The notes under the pieces are model-generated. The model was given only the letters and a program-made list of their open reading frames with translations. It made no database searches and had not been told where the DNA came from. A program made the position numbers and the translations under genes. From Spirochaetota bacterium (lineage in GTDB: Bacteria > Spirochaetota > Spirochaetia > Treponematales > UBA12059), in NCBI GenBank assembly GCA_018816345.1, contig JAHIWG010000059.1, positions 1 to 35,511 of the forward strand: a stretch of DNA of 35,511 nucleotides. The letters run 5' to 3'. Below, piece by piece: positions 17,496-25,958 of this stretch (position 1 is the first letter of the stretch; every line of letters begins with the position of its first letter).

Positions 17496-18917
17496 TCATC
17501 GCCGGGCCTCGAGCCTCGGGTCGTTAGGCTCGACGACCTCTATCGTCGAGCGGATCATGCCCATCCAGCACGAGTACGGGATGACTCCCGTGGCCTCGGG
17601 CGTGAATTCAATCAAGTTATCGCCGGGCGCCAGCTCCTTCGTCACGCCGTAGGCCGGAATGACGACGGCGTTATTGCAGCCGTTGATGCTACGGGAATCG
17701 GCGCGTATCGTCAGCCTTACGGGGACGCCCGAGGCCACGAGCAGCCGCGAGTAGGAACGCGGCGCCAGGTCGAACGATACTTCCTGGAACCCGTCCTTGG
17801 CGACTGCGACGACGGGCGATGCGCCTCGCGCCGCGACGGTCTGCACGGCGGACGGCGCGATGCCCGCGGCCGGCGCGGCCGGCGCGGAGACGGAAACGCT
17901 CGAGTCGAGCCTGATTCCCGAGAGCGCCCAGGCCCGGCCGAAAGCCGAGAGCCCGAGGAACAGGACGAGGACGCCGCCGGCCCGGGCCGCGACGGTCCTG
18001 AAGCGAGCCGATAGCAGCGAGCCGCCGGCTCCGAAGACCAGCATCAACGGCACCGTGCCGAGGGAGAACGCGAGCATCGACAAGGCTCCGGCGAGGGCGG
18101 ACCCGGAGGCGAGGGCGAAGGCTTGCGCGGCCTGCAAGGGCCCGCACGGCATCAAGGCGTTCGCGAGGCCTACGACGAATGGCCCGAGCCCGATAGCCTT
18201 CGCCCCGACGGCGTCGCGGAAACGCCCGAAGGCCGTCCGCCCGCTAGAGCGGCGCGCGGGCAGGACGCCGGCGAGGCGCAGGCCCATGAACGTCATGAAG
18301 GCCGCCGCGACGAACATGACTATCGAGCGTCCGCGCTGGCCTAGGTCGAGCGCGCCGCCGAGCGCTCCTACGAGCGCGCCGATGGCCGTGTACCCTACCA
18401 CGCGTCCGGCGTTATACGCGACGGCGGACTTGAGCGACGCGTATCGGGAGGAGCCTCCCGATACGGGCTGAGCTACTTCCCCGATCGCGGCGCGAAGCGA
18501 TTGCGAGAGCGCGATCCCGCCGCACATCGAGACGCAGTGGAAGGATGTCAGGAGGCCGCTCGCGGCGAGGGCCGCCGCCGTCGCTCCCTGTCTCGGGGCG
18601 AAGGCTACGAGTCCCGAATGGTCGAGCGCGTAGAAGGCGGCCGCGAGGCCGGTTCCCACGGCCGCGGCCAGGACGCCGTCGCGCCACGGCCGCGGGGCGT
18701 CCTGGCCGGCGGGATAGCCCGCGACGCTCAGGGCCCTCCCGATGCGAGCCGTGACGTCGATAGGATCCGCGCCCGGCTCGAGGAGCGCGGTCAGCTTGCC
18801 CTTCGCGGACTCGGCGTTGGCGGAATAGACGCCCCCGATGGAGCGGGCGACCGACTCGACGCGCTTCTCGCACGAGTCGCAGGTCATGCCCGCGACTCGA
18901 AGGACGATGCTAGTCAT
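17496..18917 (-). CDS. HMA-SafE-cupredoxin fusion, probable copper-handling membrane protein
   Basis: The 473-residue protein has three parts. Residues 1-70 are a heavy-metal-associated domain with MTCDSC (C13, C16). Residues about 75-340 are a six-helix TauE/SafE (DsbD/UreH-like) domain with SFHCVSMCGGIAL and ANALMPCGPLQAAQAFALA, each holding a conserved cysteine. Residues about 370-473 form a cupredoxin-like domain with possible copper ligands C414 (INGCNN) and C450 with M452/M454 (SCWMGM). This suggests passing copper or electrons across the membrane. It heads the operon with copA and sits directly under a CsoR box. The ATG is 7 nt from the operator, and no standard Shine-Dalgarno is present. 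The transported species is inferred, not shown. Confidence 0.85.
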   Translation of the reverse strand: MTSIVLRVAGMTCDSCEKRVESVARSIGGVYSANAESAKGKLTALLEPGADPIDVTARIGRALSVAGYPAGQDAPRPWRDGVLAAAVGTGLAAAFYALDHSGLVAFAPRQGATAAALAASGLLTSFHCVSMCGGIALSQSLRAAIGEVAQPVSGGSSRYASLKSAVAYNAGRVVGYTAIGALVGALGGALDLGQRGRSIVMFVAAAFMTFMGLRLAGVLPARRSSGRTAFGRFRDAVGAKAIGLGPFVVGLANALMPCGPLQAAQAFALASGSALAGALSMLAFSLGTVPLMLVFGAGGSLLSARFRTVAARAGGVLVLFLGLSAFGRAWALSGIRLDSSVSVSAPAAPAAGIAPSAVQTVAARGASPVVAVAKDGFQEVSFDLAPRSYSRLLVASGVPVRLTIRADSRSINGCNNAVVIPAYGVTKELAPGDNLIEFTPEATGVIPYSCWMGMIRSTIEVVEPNDPRLEARR

Positions 18918-18923
18918 GCGTTA

Positions 18924-18942
18924 TATACCCCCAGGGGGTATA
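18924..18942. promoter_or_regulatory. CsoR operator
   Basis: TATACCCCC-A-GGGGGTATA is a perfect 19-bp inverted repeat with one central base. It matches the G/C-tract type of CsoR/RcnR-family operator known for CsoR. It lies between the -10 of the copper operon promoter and the start codon at 18917, where a bound repressor would block transcription. Confidence 0.92.
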
Positions 18943-18970
18943 ATATACTGGCGACGCGCCCCTTTTGCAA
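18942..18970 (-). promoter_or_regulatory. Promoter of the copper operon
   Basis: On the minus strand TTGCAA (18965-18970), a 17-nt spacer and TATATT (18942-18947) make a plausible housekeeping promoter. It would start transcription near 18936, inside the CsoR palindrome. The -10 edge touches the operator. The -35 matches the consensus at four of six bases and the -10 at five of six. Confidence 0.65.
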
Positions 18971-19043
18971 GCGAGCGAACCTAATTAGTGATACTATAGA
19001 AAAGCTCCGGCCTACGTTCGAATCGGTCTTGCGGAGGAATCGC

Positions 19044-20978
19044 ATGGAATCCATTCGTTCGATTAGTTCCGTACTGAAGGCGGCCATCGCGGCCTTGGCG
19101 ATATGCTCGATAGCGAGCGCCTGCGGCGGAAGGAATTCGAGGCCGGAACCTACCGCGACCTCGGCCGCGGTCTTACCGTCGTCGGCGCCGGCTCCCGAAC
19201 CCGCTTCCGAGCCCGCTTCCGAGCCCGCCGCCGCTATAGAGCCGTCGGCGCCGGCGGCCGTACTGGCTCTCGCCAAGAAGGCCGAGTCCCTGGGCGACGA
19301 GGCGGCGCTAGCTGATTTCGAGTCCGGCCTGGCCGCCCTGTCGCCGGCGGAGCTCGACGCCGTGGAGGCGATGCTCGAGACCGCGGTCGCCGAGGCGGAG
19401 CTGGCGAAGCGTCCCGCGCCCTCGCTTCGCCTGGCGCTGTCCGCGTGCTACGGCCGTAAGGGCCTGTCGGGCAAGGCCTACGCGGCGGTGCTCTCGGCCG
19501 AGAAGGAGGCCAAGGCTCCCGGGGTATCCTTCGGCCTGGCGGTCATATACGGCAGGAAGGCCCTGCTCGCGCCGGCCGTCGACGAGAAGCCGTGCACGCT
19601 GGTCGTGGAGTCCGTCCCGACCGGCGCGACGATCATCGTGGACGGGGTCGCCGCCGGCGCGGCCCCGGCGCGGCTCGAGGCCGTGCGTCCCGGGCGGCAC
19701 GAGCTTCGGGCGGTACTCGCCGGTTACGACGAGTACGTAGGGATCGTCGAGGCCGGCCCGGGCGTCGTCATCGCGGGCAAGGCGATCCTGGTACCGGCTC
19801 GCGTGCCGTGCCGCGTGGACGCCGAGCCGGAGGGCGCCGAACTATGGATAGACGGCAGCCTCGTCGGGAAGACGCCGTGGAACGGCGCGCTACGGCCGGG
19901 TAGGTACTCGATGGAAGCGAGGATGGAAGGATACGAGCCGGCGGCAGAGACGGTCTCGGTCGCGTTCGCGTCGGCGATGGGAACAAGCCTGAGGCTTTCT
20001 CCGAGACCGGCCGTCCTCGTAGTCGAGAGCGAGCCCCTGGGCGCGCTCGTCGACCTAAACGGCGAGCAGCTAGGCAGGACGCCCCTGAGGATCGAGACCA
20101 AGGCCTTCGAGGCGCGCTACGTCTCGCTCAGGCCGCCCGATTTTATATACGCGGCCTCCGATCCCGTGCCTATCGAGCTGCGGCCCGGCGAGGAGTCGAA
20201 GGTTTCGCTGCGCTTCGCGAAGAAGAGCGCTCCCCTGGGCTTCAAGCCGTCGGTCGGCTTGCCGGCGGGAGCCGTCGTGCTCGTGGACGGAGAACGATTC
20301 GATACGGTCCCCACGGGTGATAAGGCGCTCGAGTTCGGCGCGCATGACATCGAGATCCGCGCCGATGGATACGACGCTATTTCCCAGAGCGTTTCCTGGG
20401 ACGGGCTCTGGGGCAGGCGGCTCGCCATGACGCGGCGACTGCCGAAGGTGGCCGTCGACGGGATTAAGGTGGATGGGGCCATAGCCGATTGGGCGGGCAT
20501 CGCGCCTATCTTCATCGATCCGGCGGGGGACGACAAGTCGCCGAAGGTGAGCGGAACCGATCTCGTGGCCGTATACGCCGCGTCCGACGGGCTCTACCTG
20601 TACGTCAGGATGGACTTCGCCGACGGCGTCTTCAGGGCCAACGGGAGCGATTGGCGAGAGCAGTGCCTCAAGATACACGGCGATCGCGACGGGTCGTCCC
20701 AGTACTTTATTTACCTGTCCCTCATCGCCGAAGGAACGACCCTCGAGCCGAGGATCAGGGTCAACAAGGCCGGCCCGTCGGGCGAGCCCAACGTTAAGAA
20801 GGTAACGTCGGGCTGCTCGTTCCGCAACGGCGACGGGCTCGTCGAGATGCGCTTCCCGCTGTCGGCCTTCTCCGCCTACGTCAAGAACGGAGACGTGTTC
20901 AACTTCTGGAGCCACGTGGGCCCCGACTATCCCAAGGGGACCGACGAGACGGAGAGGATAGACGTCAGGATACGCTGA
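19044..20978 (+). CDS. PEGA-repeat lipoprotein with C-terminal carbohydrate-binding-like domain
   Basis: The 644-residue protein has a signal peptide and a relaxed lipobox ending ASAC (C27), which suits spirochaetal lipoproteins. An Ala/Pro/Glu-rich linker follows (30-72), then a helical region (73-180). Four PEGA-type beta repeats lie at about 184-250, 256-318, 322-392 and 400-455 (for example SVPTGATIIVDGVAAG and AEPEGAELWIDGSLVGKTPW). Residues about 468-644 look like a DOMON/CBM9-type beta-sandwich (VDGIKVDGAIADWAG). It is probably anchored in the envelope and binds cell wall or sugars; the exact role is unknown. GGAGG precedes the ATG at 19044. A candidate extended -10 (TGATACTAT) lies at 18989-18997. 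The longer frame upstream is antisense to the copper gene. Confidence 0.85.
   Translation: MESIRSISSVLKAAIAALAICSIASACGGRNSRPEPTATSAAVLPSSAPAPEPASEPASEPAAAIEPSAPAAVLALAKKAESLGDEAALADFESGLAALSPAELDAVEAMLETAVAEAELAKRPAPSLRLALSACYGRKGLSGKAYAAVLSAEKEAKAPGVSFGLAVIYGRKALLAPAVDEKPCTLVVESVPTGATIIVDGVAAGAAPARLEAVRPGRHELRAVLAGYDEYVGIVEAGPGVVIAGKAILVPARVPCRVDAEPEGAELWIDGSLVGKTPWNGALRPGRYSMEARMEGYEPAAETVSVAFASAMGTSLRLSPRPAVLVVESEPLGALVDLNGEQLGRTPLRIETKAFEARYVSLRPPDFIYAASDPVPIELRPGEESKVSLRFAKKSAPLGFKPSVGLPAGAVVLVDGERFDTVPTGDKALEFGAHDIEIRADGYDAISQSVSWDGLWGRRLAMTRRLPKVAVDGIKVDGAIADWAGIAPIFIDPAGDDKSPKVSGTDLVAVYAASDGLYLYVRMDFADGVFRANGSDWREQCLKIHGDRDGSSQYFIYLSLIAEGTTLEPRIRVNKAGPSGEPNVKKVTSGCSFRNGDGLVEMRFPLSAFSAYVKNGDVFNFWSHVGPDYPKGTDETERIDVRIR
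19200..19223 (+). repeat. Short tandem repeat, 12-bp unit, in the linker of the PEGA lipoprotein
   Basis: Two perfect copies of CCCGCTTCCGAG plus a partial copy on each side encode the repeating linker sequence EPAS/EPA. The unit is a multiple of three, so slippage would change linker length without breaking the frame. Confidence 0.8.
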
Positions 20979-20987
20979 TCGAGCGAC

Positions 20988-21009
20988 GCCGCTCCGCTTG
21001 CGGAACGGC
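20988..21009 (+). other. Intergenic stem-loop after the PEGA gene
   Basis: GCCG-C-TCCG-CTTG-CGGA-A-CGGC can fold into a hairpin with a CUUG tetraloop and one C/A mismatch, 10 nt after the stop at 20978. No U-tract follows, so a classical terminator is not supported. It may be an mRNA processing or stabilising element between this gene and the cyclophilin-FKBP gene 66 nt further on. Confidence 0.45.
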
Positions 21010-21044
21010 CGGGCCTCGGCTTAGTATCCACCCCGGAGGAAACC

Positions 21045-22094
21045 ATGACCGTGACCGCTACCCGCGCCGCCCCAGGCGCCTTGCTCCTGCTGTGCTGCGC
21101 GGCGCTCGCAGGTGCTCAGCCCCAAGCCGTTTCCAAGGGCCAGGATCCGACCGCGGCCCTGCCCGACGGCCTGTACGCCGTGATCGCCACCGCGAGGGGC
21201 GACATAGTGCTGGAACTCTTCGCCGACAAGGCGCCTATAGCCGTGACTAGCTTCGTAGGCCTGGCCGAGGGAACCATGTCGCCCTCCGGCAAGCCGTTCT
21301 TCGACAATATAGTCTTCCATAGGGTGGAGCCGGGCTTCGTGATCCAGGGCGGCGACCCGACTGGCTCGGGCCGCGGCGGGCCTGGCTACCAGTTCCCCAA
21401 CGAGATAGACCCCTCCCTGAGCTTCGGCGCCGCCGGGGTGCTGGGCATGGCCAATGCCGGGCCCGATACCAACGGAAGCCAGTTCTACATAACGCTCGGC
21501 CCCGCCAAATTCCTGGACGGCAACTATACCGTCTTCGGCCGCGTGGCCTCGGGCATGCCGGCCGTGCTTGCGATCCGCAAGGGCGACGCGATGAATAGCG
21601 TCAGGATAGTCCGCAAGGGCGCGGGGGCCGCCGCGTTCAAGGCCGATAAGACTCGCTTCGACGCCGCCGTCAAGGCGCATTACGCGGGGGCGGGGGACCG
21701 CGCGAAGGCCGCCTCGGAGGCCCAGGTCGCGGCCGTCAAGGCCCGTATCCCCGGCCTCGGCCCCGGCGGGGACGGCCTGCTGCATAAGGTCCTCAAGACG
21801 GGCGCCGGATCCAGGCCCGCGAAGGGCTCCCAGGTACGCATACTCTATACCCTGACCCTGTCGGACGGGAGGAAGGTCGATTCCACGGCGGACCGCGGGA
21901 ACGAGCCCTTCGAGTTCAAGCTCGGGGCCGGGCAGGTGATACCGGGCTTCGACGCCGCCGTCGCGGCCATGGCCTACGGGGAGCGCCGCGTGGTCGTCAT
22001 ACCGCCGGAGCTTGGCTACGGGGCTCGCGGCGCTGGCGGCGCCGTTCCAGGCAACTCGGTCCTCGTGTTCGAGATCGAGCTGCTCGCGCCCTAG
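21045..22094 (+). CDS. Secreted cyclophilin-FKBP fusion peptidyl-prolyl isomerase
   Basis: Both halves catalyse cis-trans isomerisation of prolyl bonds and would help fold exported proteins. The 349-residue protein has a signal peptide with likely cleavage after AGA (about 24). A cyclophilin domain follows at about 43-195: VFHRVEPGFVIQGGDPTG with the catalytic arginine, GMANAGPDTNGSQFYIT, and LDGNYTVFGRV. After a helical linker (200-245) comes an FKBP domain at about 250-349: FKLGAGQVIPGFDAAVAAM, VVVIPPELGYGARG and SVLVFEIELL. GGAGGAAA precedes the ATG. Dual-family immunophilins of this order are known from treponemes, which supports a spirochaete host. Confidence 0.93.
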   Translation: MTVTATRAAPGALLLLCCAALAGAQPQAVSKGQDPTAALPDGLYAVIATARGDIVLELFADKAPIAVTSFVGLAEGTMSPSGKPFFDNIVFHRVEPGFVIQGGDPTGSGRGGPGYQFPNEIDPSLSFGAAGVLGMANAGPDTNGSQFYITLGPAKFLDGNYTVFGRVASGMPAVLAIRKGDAMNSVRIVRKGAGAAAFKADKTRFDAAVKAHYAGAGDRAKAASEAQVAAVKARIPGLGPGGDGLLHKVLKTGAGSRPAKGSQVRILYTLTLSDGRKVDSTADRGNEPFEFKLGAGQVIPGFDAAVAAMAYGERRVVVIPPELGYGARGAGGAVPGNSVLVFEIELLAP

Positions 22095-22098
22095 GCCG

Positions 22099-23382
22099 CT
22101 AGGCCCCTAGGACGCCGTCGGCGGCCTGCGCTGCGGCCGTCTCGGCGGTTTTGGAGGCGGCCTTGGAGGCCGCCCGCGAATCGTGCGCCGCCCCGGCCAG
22201 GTAGAGCAGGGCGCCGCCGGCGAGGGCGAGCCCGGCCGCGCCCACGAACACCGCCCGGCCGCCCGCCGCCTGCATCAGGAAACCGGCGGCGGGCGCGGCC
22301 AAGGCGAGGCCGAGCTCGCTGAACGAGTTAAGCCCCATGTAGCGGCCTAGCAGGCGCGGGTCCGCGTGCTCCGGCACGAAGCGGGTCTGCACCGCCGAGC
22401 CCCACACTTCCCCGAACGACAGTACTAGCATGGCCGCGACGATCGCCGCGGGGGATCGGAAGAACGCGAAGCCCAGGAACCCGAGGGCGAATGCGAGCTT
22501 CGACGCGCCGGCTGACGGTCCTATGCGCGATACCCGTAGCCTCCGGCTGACGGGCAGCTGGGCGAGCACGCATACCAGGGCGTTCGTAGTCAGCAGCGCG
22601 CCGTAGACCCATAGCGGCAGGCCCCCGTTCTTCAGGTGCAGGGGCAGGAAGCTCTGGATGAGGCTGTACGCGCCCCAGGTCAGGGACATACCCGCCATCC
22701 ATAGCCAGAATACGCCGTCCTTCAGTATCTCCCGCCAGGCCCGGTGCGAAGCGGCGGCTCCTCCCTGGGTTTCCGCCGGAGTCTTCAGGCCGGCCGACGA
22801 CTCGGGTATCGCGATCGCTATGAATAGCCCGACGACCAGGTTGAGGGCGCCGCCGACGATGAAGCCGGTACTCGGGCCGGCCGCGAAGAGCGCCACCCCT
22901 ATCAGCGGCCCCCAGCCGTACGCCGCGTTTATCCCGATGCGGTTCAGCGCGTAGGCCTCGGAGCGCCGGTCGCGGGGACAGAGGTCGGCGAGCGCGGCGT
23001 TGGTCGCCGGCCGGTAGAAGGTTCTCGTCATACCGTTCAGGAAATTGAGGAGGCCGAGCACGTAGACGTCCGTGCCAGCGAAGGCGAAGCCGAAAAGCGC
23101 GAGCCCGCTAGCCGCGACGCCTAGTATCTGCACCGGCTTGCGGCCCCAGCGATCCGCGAGATGGCCGCCCCACGCGCCGAACGCCACGCTCGCGAACGGG
23201 GCCGCCCCGAGCACGAGCCCCAGGGCGCCCAGGCTCACGCCGGCGCCGCGCATATAGAGGCTCAGGTACGGCACGACCATGAAGCGCCCCGTCGACTCTA
23301 TGACGGTGGCCGCGACGAGGAGCCAGACTGGCTTGGGGAAGCTCCTGGCGTAGGCGAGGGCGCGATCCTTGAGGCTGGGCAT
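22099..23382 (-). CDS. MFS transporter, drug/metabolite efflux type
   Basis: The 427-residue protein has about twelve membrane helices. The loop 2-3 motif A is GHLADRWGRKPV, the major facilitator signature, and TFYRPATNAALADLCPRDRRSEAYALNRIGIN (about 125-160) resembles the DHA1/MdtH-like group. A small Ala-rich cytoplasmic tail ends the protein. The substrate cannot be told from sequence. It is convergent with the cyclophilin-FKBP gene, with four bases between the stops and no clear terminator. The ribosome site at 23382 is weak. Confidence 0.88.
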   Translation of the reverse strand: MPSLKDRALAYARSFPKPVWLLVAATVIESTGRFMVVPYLSLYMRGAGVSLGALGLVLGAAPFASVAFGAWGGHLADRWGRKPVQILGVAASGLALFGFAFAGTDVYVLGLLNFLNGMTRTFYRPATNAALADLCPRDRRSEAYALNRIGINAAYGWGPLIGVALFAAGPSTGFIVGGALNLVVGLFIAIAIPESSAGLKTPAETQGGAAASHRAWREILKDGVFWLWMAGMSLTWGAYSLIQSFLPLHLKNGGLPLWVYGALLTTNALVCVLAQLPVSRRLRVSRIGPSAGASKLAFALGFLGFAFFRSPAAIVAAMLVLSFGEVWGSAVQTRFVPEHADPRLLGRYMGLNSFSELGLALAAPAAGFLMQAAGGRAVFVGAAGLALAGGALLYLAGAAHDSRAASKAASKTAETAAAQAADGVLGA

Positions 23383-23470
23383 GGTCCGGCCACTATATCC
23401 CCTAACGGAGGTCGTCGGCTACGCGGCGGCGCGCTATAGTCTAGTGCCTATCGTATTGGAGGTATAACGA

Positions 23471-25915
23471 ATGCACGCAAGGATAAGCGCGGCGCCGAGA
23501 TCGGCCCTGCTCCCGATAGCCTTGGCCGTCGCCGTACTCGGGCTCCACGCCCAGGCCGCCGGCCTCGCCGACCCCGTCACCGTATGGGACAACGCCGACA
23601 ACCCGGCCTCGTGGGGCTTCTTCCCCGACGCGATGGCCGTCGGGCTACGGGGGACTACCCCGCTCGGCTCGCTCGCCTCGCTCGGCTCCGGCTCGGCTCC
23701 CTCCGGCGAGGTCGACCTGCTGTATAGCCTGGGAGGGCTGAGCTATCGCATGAGGACCGACGGCTCCGCGTACGAGCATTACCTGACGAGCTCGGCCGCC
23801 TTCGGCGACGCCGTGAGCCTCGGGCTGGGCTTCCGCTGGGACGATACCTCGTCCGCGTCCCCGCTCGGCTGCTACGTGGACGCCGGGGTCATGGTCAGGC
23901 CGACCGACTTCCTGTCGATCGCGGCGGGACTCGCCGAGAGGCGCGACGCCGCCGGCGCGCTATCGTTCGACTATAGGCTCGGCGCGGCGGTGCGGCCGCT
24001 CTGGCTCGTGCCCGGGCTCGAGTCCGCCCTGACCGTATCGGGCGACGCCGAGATAGTAGGCGGCTCGTTCGCCTTCACGGCGGTTGGCGCCCGGCTCATG
24101 CTCGACGAATGGCTCAGCGTTAACGGTAGGTACTCTCTCGGCGACTCGTCCTTCGGCGTCGGCGTCTCGGTGAGCCTGTCGGGGACCGAGACCGGGGCGT
24201 CCTACTCCGCACCCGTATCGGCCGCCGCCGACGGCGCGGCGGGCTTCGGATCGGCCGTGCGGGTCGGCCGGGCGACCAGGCAGGCCGCCAGGGTCTTCGG
24301 CAAGGCCACCCTGGTCGTCGACGGGCCCGGAGCGTTCGCCGATGTCCCGCCCCGCTTCGATTTCGATACCGGGATAGGGAACGAGACCGACGTCTGGTTC
24401 GGCCAGGCCGTAGCGGCGATACGGAGGGCGGCCTCGGACCGCTCCATCGGCGCCCTCGTCATGATCGATCCGCCCGGCTTCGCTTCCGACGCCAGGGCCC
24501 AGGAATTCGGCCGGGCCGTCGGGGCGTTCAGGGCGGCGGGCAAGCCCGTCTACGTCTACGCCAGGGGCATGGGCCGCCTGTCGTACGTCTACGCGGCCGC
24601 GGGCGCCGAGCTCGTCGCGCTCGATCCCAACGGCAGCCTGGCCGTCGTCGACGCGGCGTCGGTAGGGCTGTACTTCAAGGGCCTGCTGGCCAAGCTCGGC
24701 GTGGAGACGTATAACCTGCAGTCGCACGATACCAAGACGGCGTATAACGCCTTCAGCGAGTCGGGCATGACCGGCGCGGAGCGCGCGATGCTGGAGCGCT
24801 ACGTGCGCGGGCTCGCCGCGCAGTCGTACGAGGCGCTCGACGCGGCGCGCGGCGCGAAGCTGCCCGGCGGCGCCGCGGCGGCCATAGGCGGCGGCCCCTA
24901 CCTGGACCCGCGCCGCGCCGTCGAGGCCGGCCTGGTCGACGCGCTGATGTACCGCGACGAGTTCGACGACGCGGTCAAGGAGAAGACGGGCGACGCCCCG
25001 ACGGTCGACCTCCGCGGCTACGCCCGCGAGCGCGGCCTGTCGTGGGGCGCGCCCCTCGCCAAGAAGGTGGCCGTCGTCTACCTGTCCGGGAATATAATTG
25101 AAGGCGAGGGAGTCGCGGGGCGGTCCATAGGCGATTCCGCCGCCGAGCTGCTGGCCGGCCTGCGCGACGACGAGGCGATAGCGGGCGTCCTGCTCCGCGT
25201 CGATTCGGGCGGCGGCTCGGCCCTGACCAGCGACCACATCGCCCGGGAGGTCAAGAAGCTCAGGGAGAAGGGCAAGCCCGTCGTCGTCTCGATGGCCAGC
25301 TACGCCGCGTCGGGCGGGTACTACATCTCGGCGTACGCTGACAGGATCGTCGCTGAAGCCGGCACCGTTACCGGTTCCATCGGCGTCACCGGGTTGAACT
25401 TCAGCTTGATCGGTACGCTGGAGAAGCTCGGCGTAGGCGCTGACGGCGTCAGCGCGGGAGACTCGGGCCTGTTCGGCAATCCGTTCCTGCCCCACCGCGA
25501 AGGCGACGACGCGGTCCTCCGATCCAGCATCGAGTACGTCTACGGCCGCTTCGTCGACGTCGTGGCCGAGGGCCGCGAGCTTGACAGGGCCAGGGTCGAC
25601 GAACTGGGCAAGGGCCAGATCTGGCTCGGGAGCGAGGCCTTCGCGAACGGGCTCGTCGACGGGATCGGCGGCCTGGACGAGGCCAAGGCCGCGATGGCCG
25701 AGCTCCTGGGCTCGTCGCCCCGCTTCGTGGAGTACCTGCCCGGCGAGGCCGAGACCGGTCCCCTCCTGTCCATGCTCGGGGCCTCCTCGGTCGCGCTACC
25801 CTCCGGGGCCGCGTTCGAGGCGCTCGGCGCGGCGGCTAGCCTGGTCTACGAGATATCTGCCATGGGGAACGGGCTCCTGTACCTGGCCCCGGAGTATATG
25901 TACAGGAATCGATAA
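23471..25915 (+). CDS. sppA: SppA-like S49 peptidase with N-terminal envelope domain
   Basis: The 814-residue protein has a signal peptide (about 1-30). Residues 31-250 have alternating aromatic/hydrophobic strands (for example DAVSLGLGFRWDD, LSVNGRYSLGDSSFGVGVSVSLSG) that look like part of an outer-membrane beta-barrel. Two S49 protease repeats follow, at about 270-500 and 530-760. The catalytic dyad of 67-kDa SppA is present: K422 (HDTKTAYNAFSESGM) in the first repeat and S614 (SYAASGGYYIS) in the second. SppA degrades leftover signal peptides in E. coli; here the extra domain suggests another envelope role. TTGGAGG precedes the ATG, and TATAGT upstream may be a -10. Confidence 0.87.
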   Translation: MHARISAAPRSALLPIALAVAVLGLHAQAAGLADPVTVWDNADNPASWGFFPDAMAVGLRGTTPLGSLASLGSGSAPSGEVDLLYSLGGLSYRMRTDGSAYEHYLTSSAAFGDAVSLGLGFRWDDTSSASPLGCYVDAGVMVRPTDFLSIAAGLAERRDAAGALSFDYRLGAAVRPLWLVPGLESALTVSGDAEIVGGSFAFTAVGARLMLDEWLSVNGRYSLGDSSFGVGVSVSLSGTETGASYSAPVSAAADGAAGFGSAVRVGRATRQAARVFGKATLVVDGPGAFADVPPRFDFDTGIGNETDVWFGQAVAAIRRAASDRSIGALVMIDPPGFASDARAQEFGRAVGAFRAAGKPVYVYARGMGRLSYVYAAAGAELVALDPNGSLAVVDAASVGLYFKGLLAKLGVETYNLQSHDTKTAYNAFSESGMTGAERAMLERYVRGLAAQSYEALDAARGAKLPGGAAAAIGGGPYLDPRRAVEAGLVDALMYRDEFDDAVKEKTGDAPTVDLRGYARERGLSWGAPLAKKVAVVYLSGNIIEGEGVAGRSIGDSAAELLAGLRDDEAIAGVLLRVDSGGGSALTSDHIAREVKKLREKGKPVVVSMASYAASGGYYISAYADRIVAEAGTVTGSIGVTGLNFSLIGTLEKLGVGADGVSAGDSGLFGNPFLPHREGDDAVLRSSIEYVYGRFVDVVAEGRELDRARVDELGKGQIWLGSEAFANGLVDGIGGLDEAKAAMAELLGSSPRFVEYLPGEAETGPLLSMLGASSVALPSGAAFEALGAAASLVYEISAMGNGLLYLAPEYMYRNR

Positions 25916-25958
25916 TGCGCTGAGCCGCGCCGAGCCGGACGGGGGATGGCCGCGGGCC

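Noticed and set aside
18939-18944. Perfect TATAAT on the plus strand as promoter for the PEGA gene
   Set aside because: No acceptable -35 at 16-18 nt upstream (the position holds ATGCGT); the bases are better explained by the CsoR palindrome and the minus-strand promoter.
23960-25495. Long minus-strand frame (511 codons) opposite sppA
   Set aside because: It is a GC-rich antisense shadow with Arg/Gly/Asp-rich sequence; sppA has clear motifs on the other strand.
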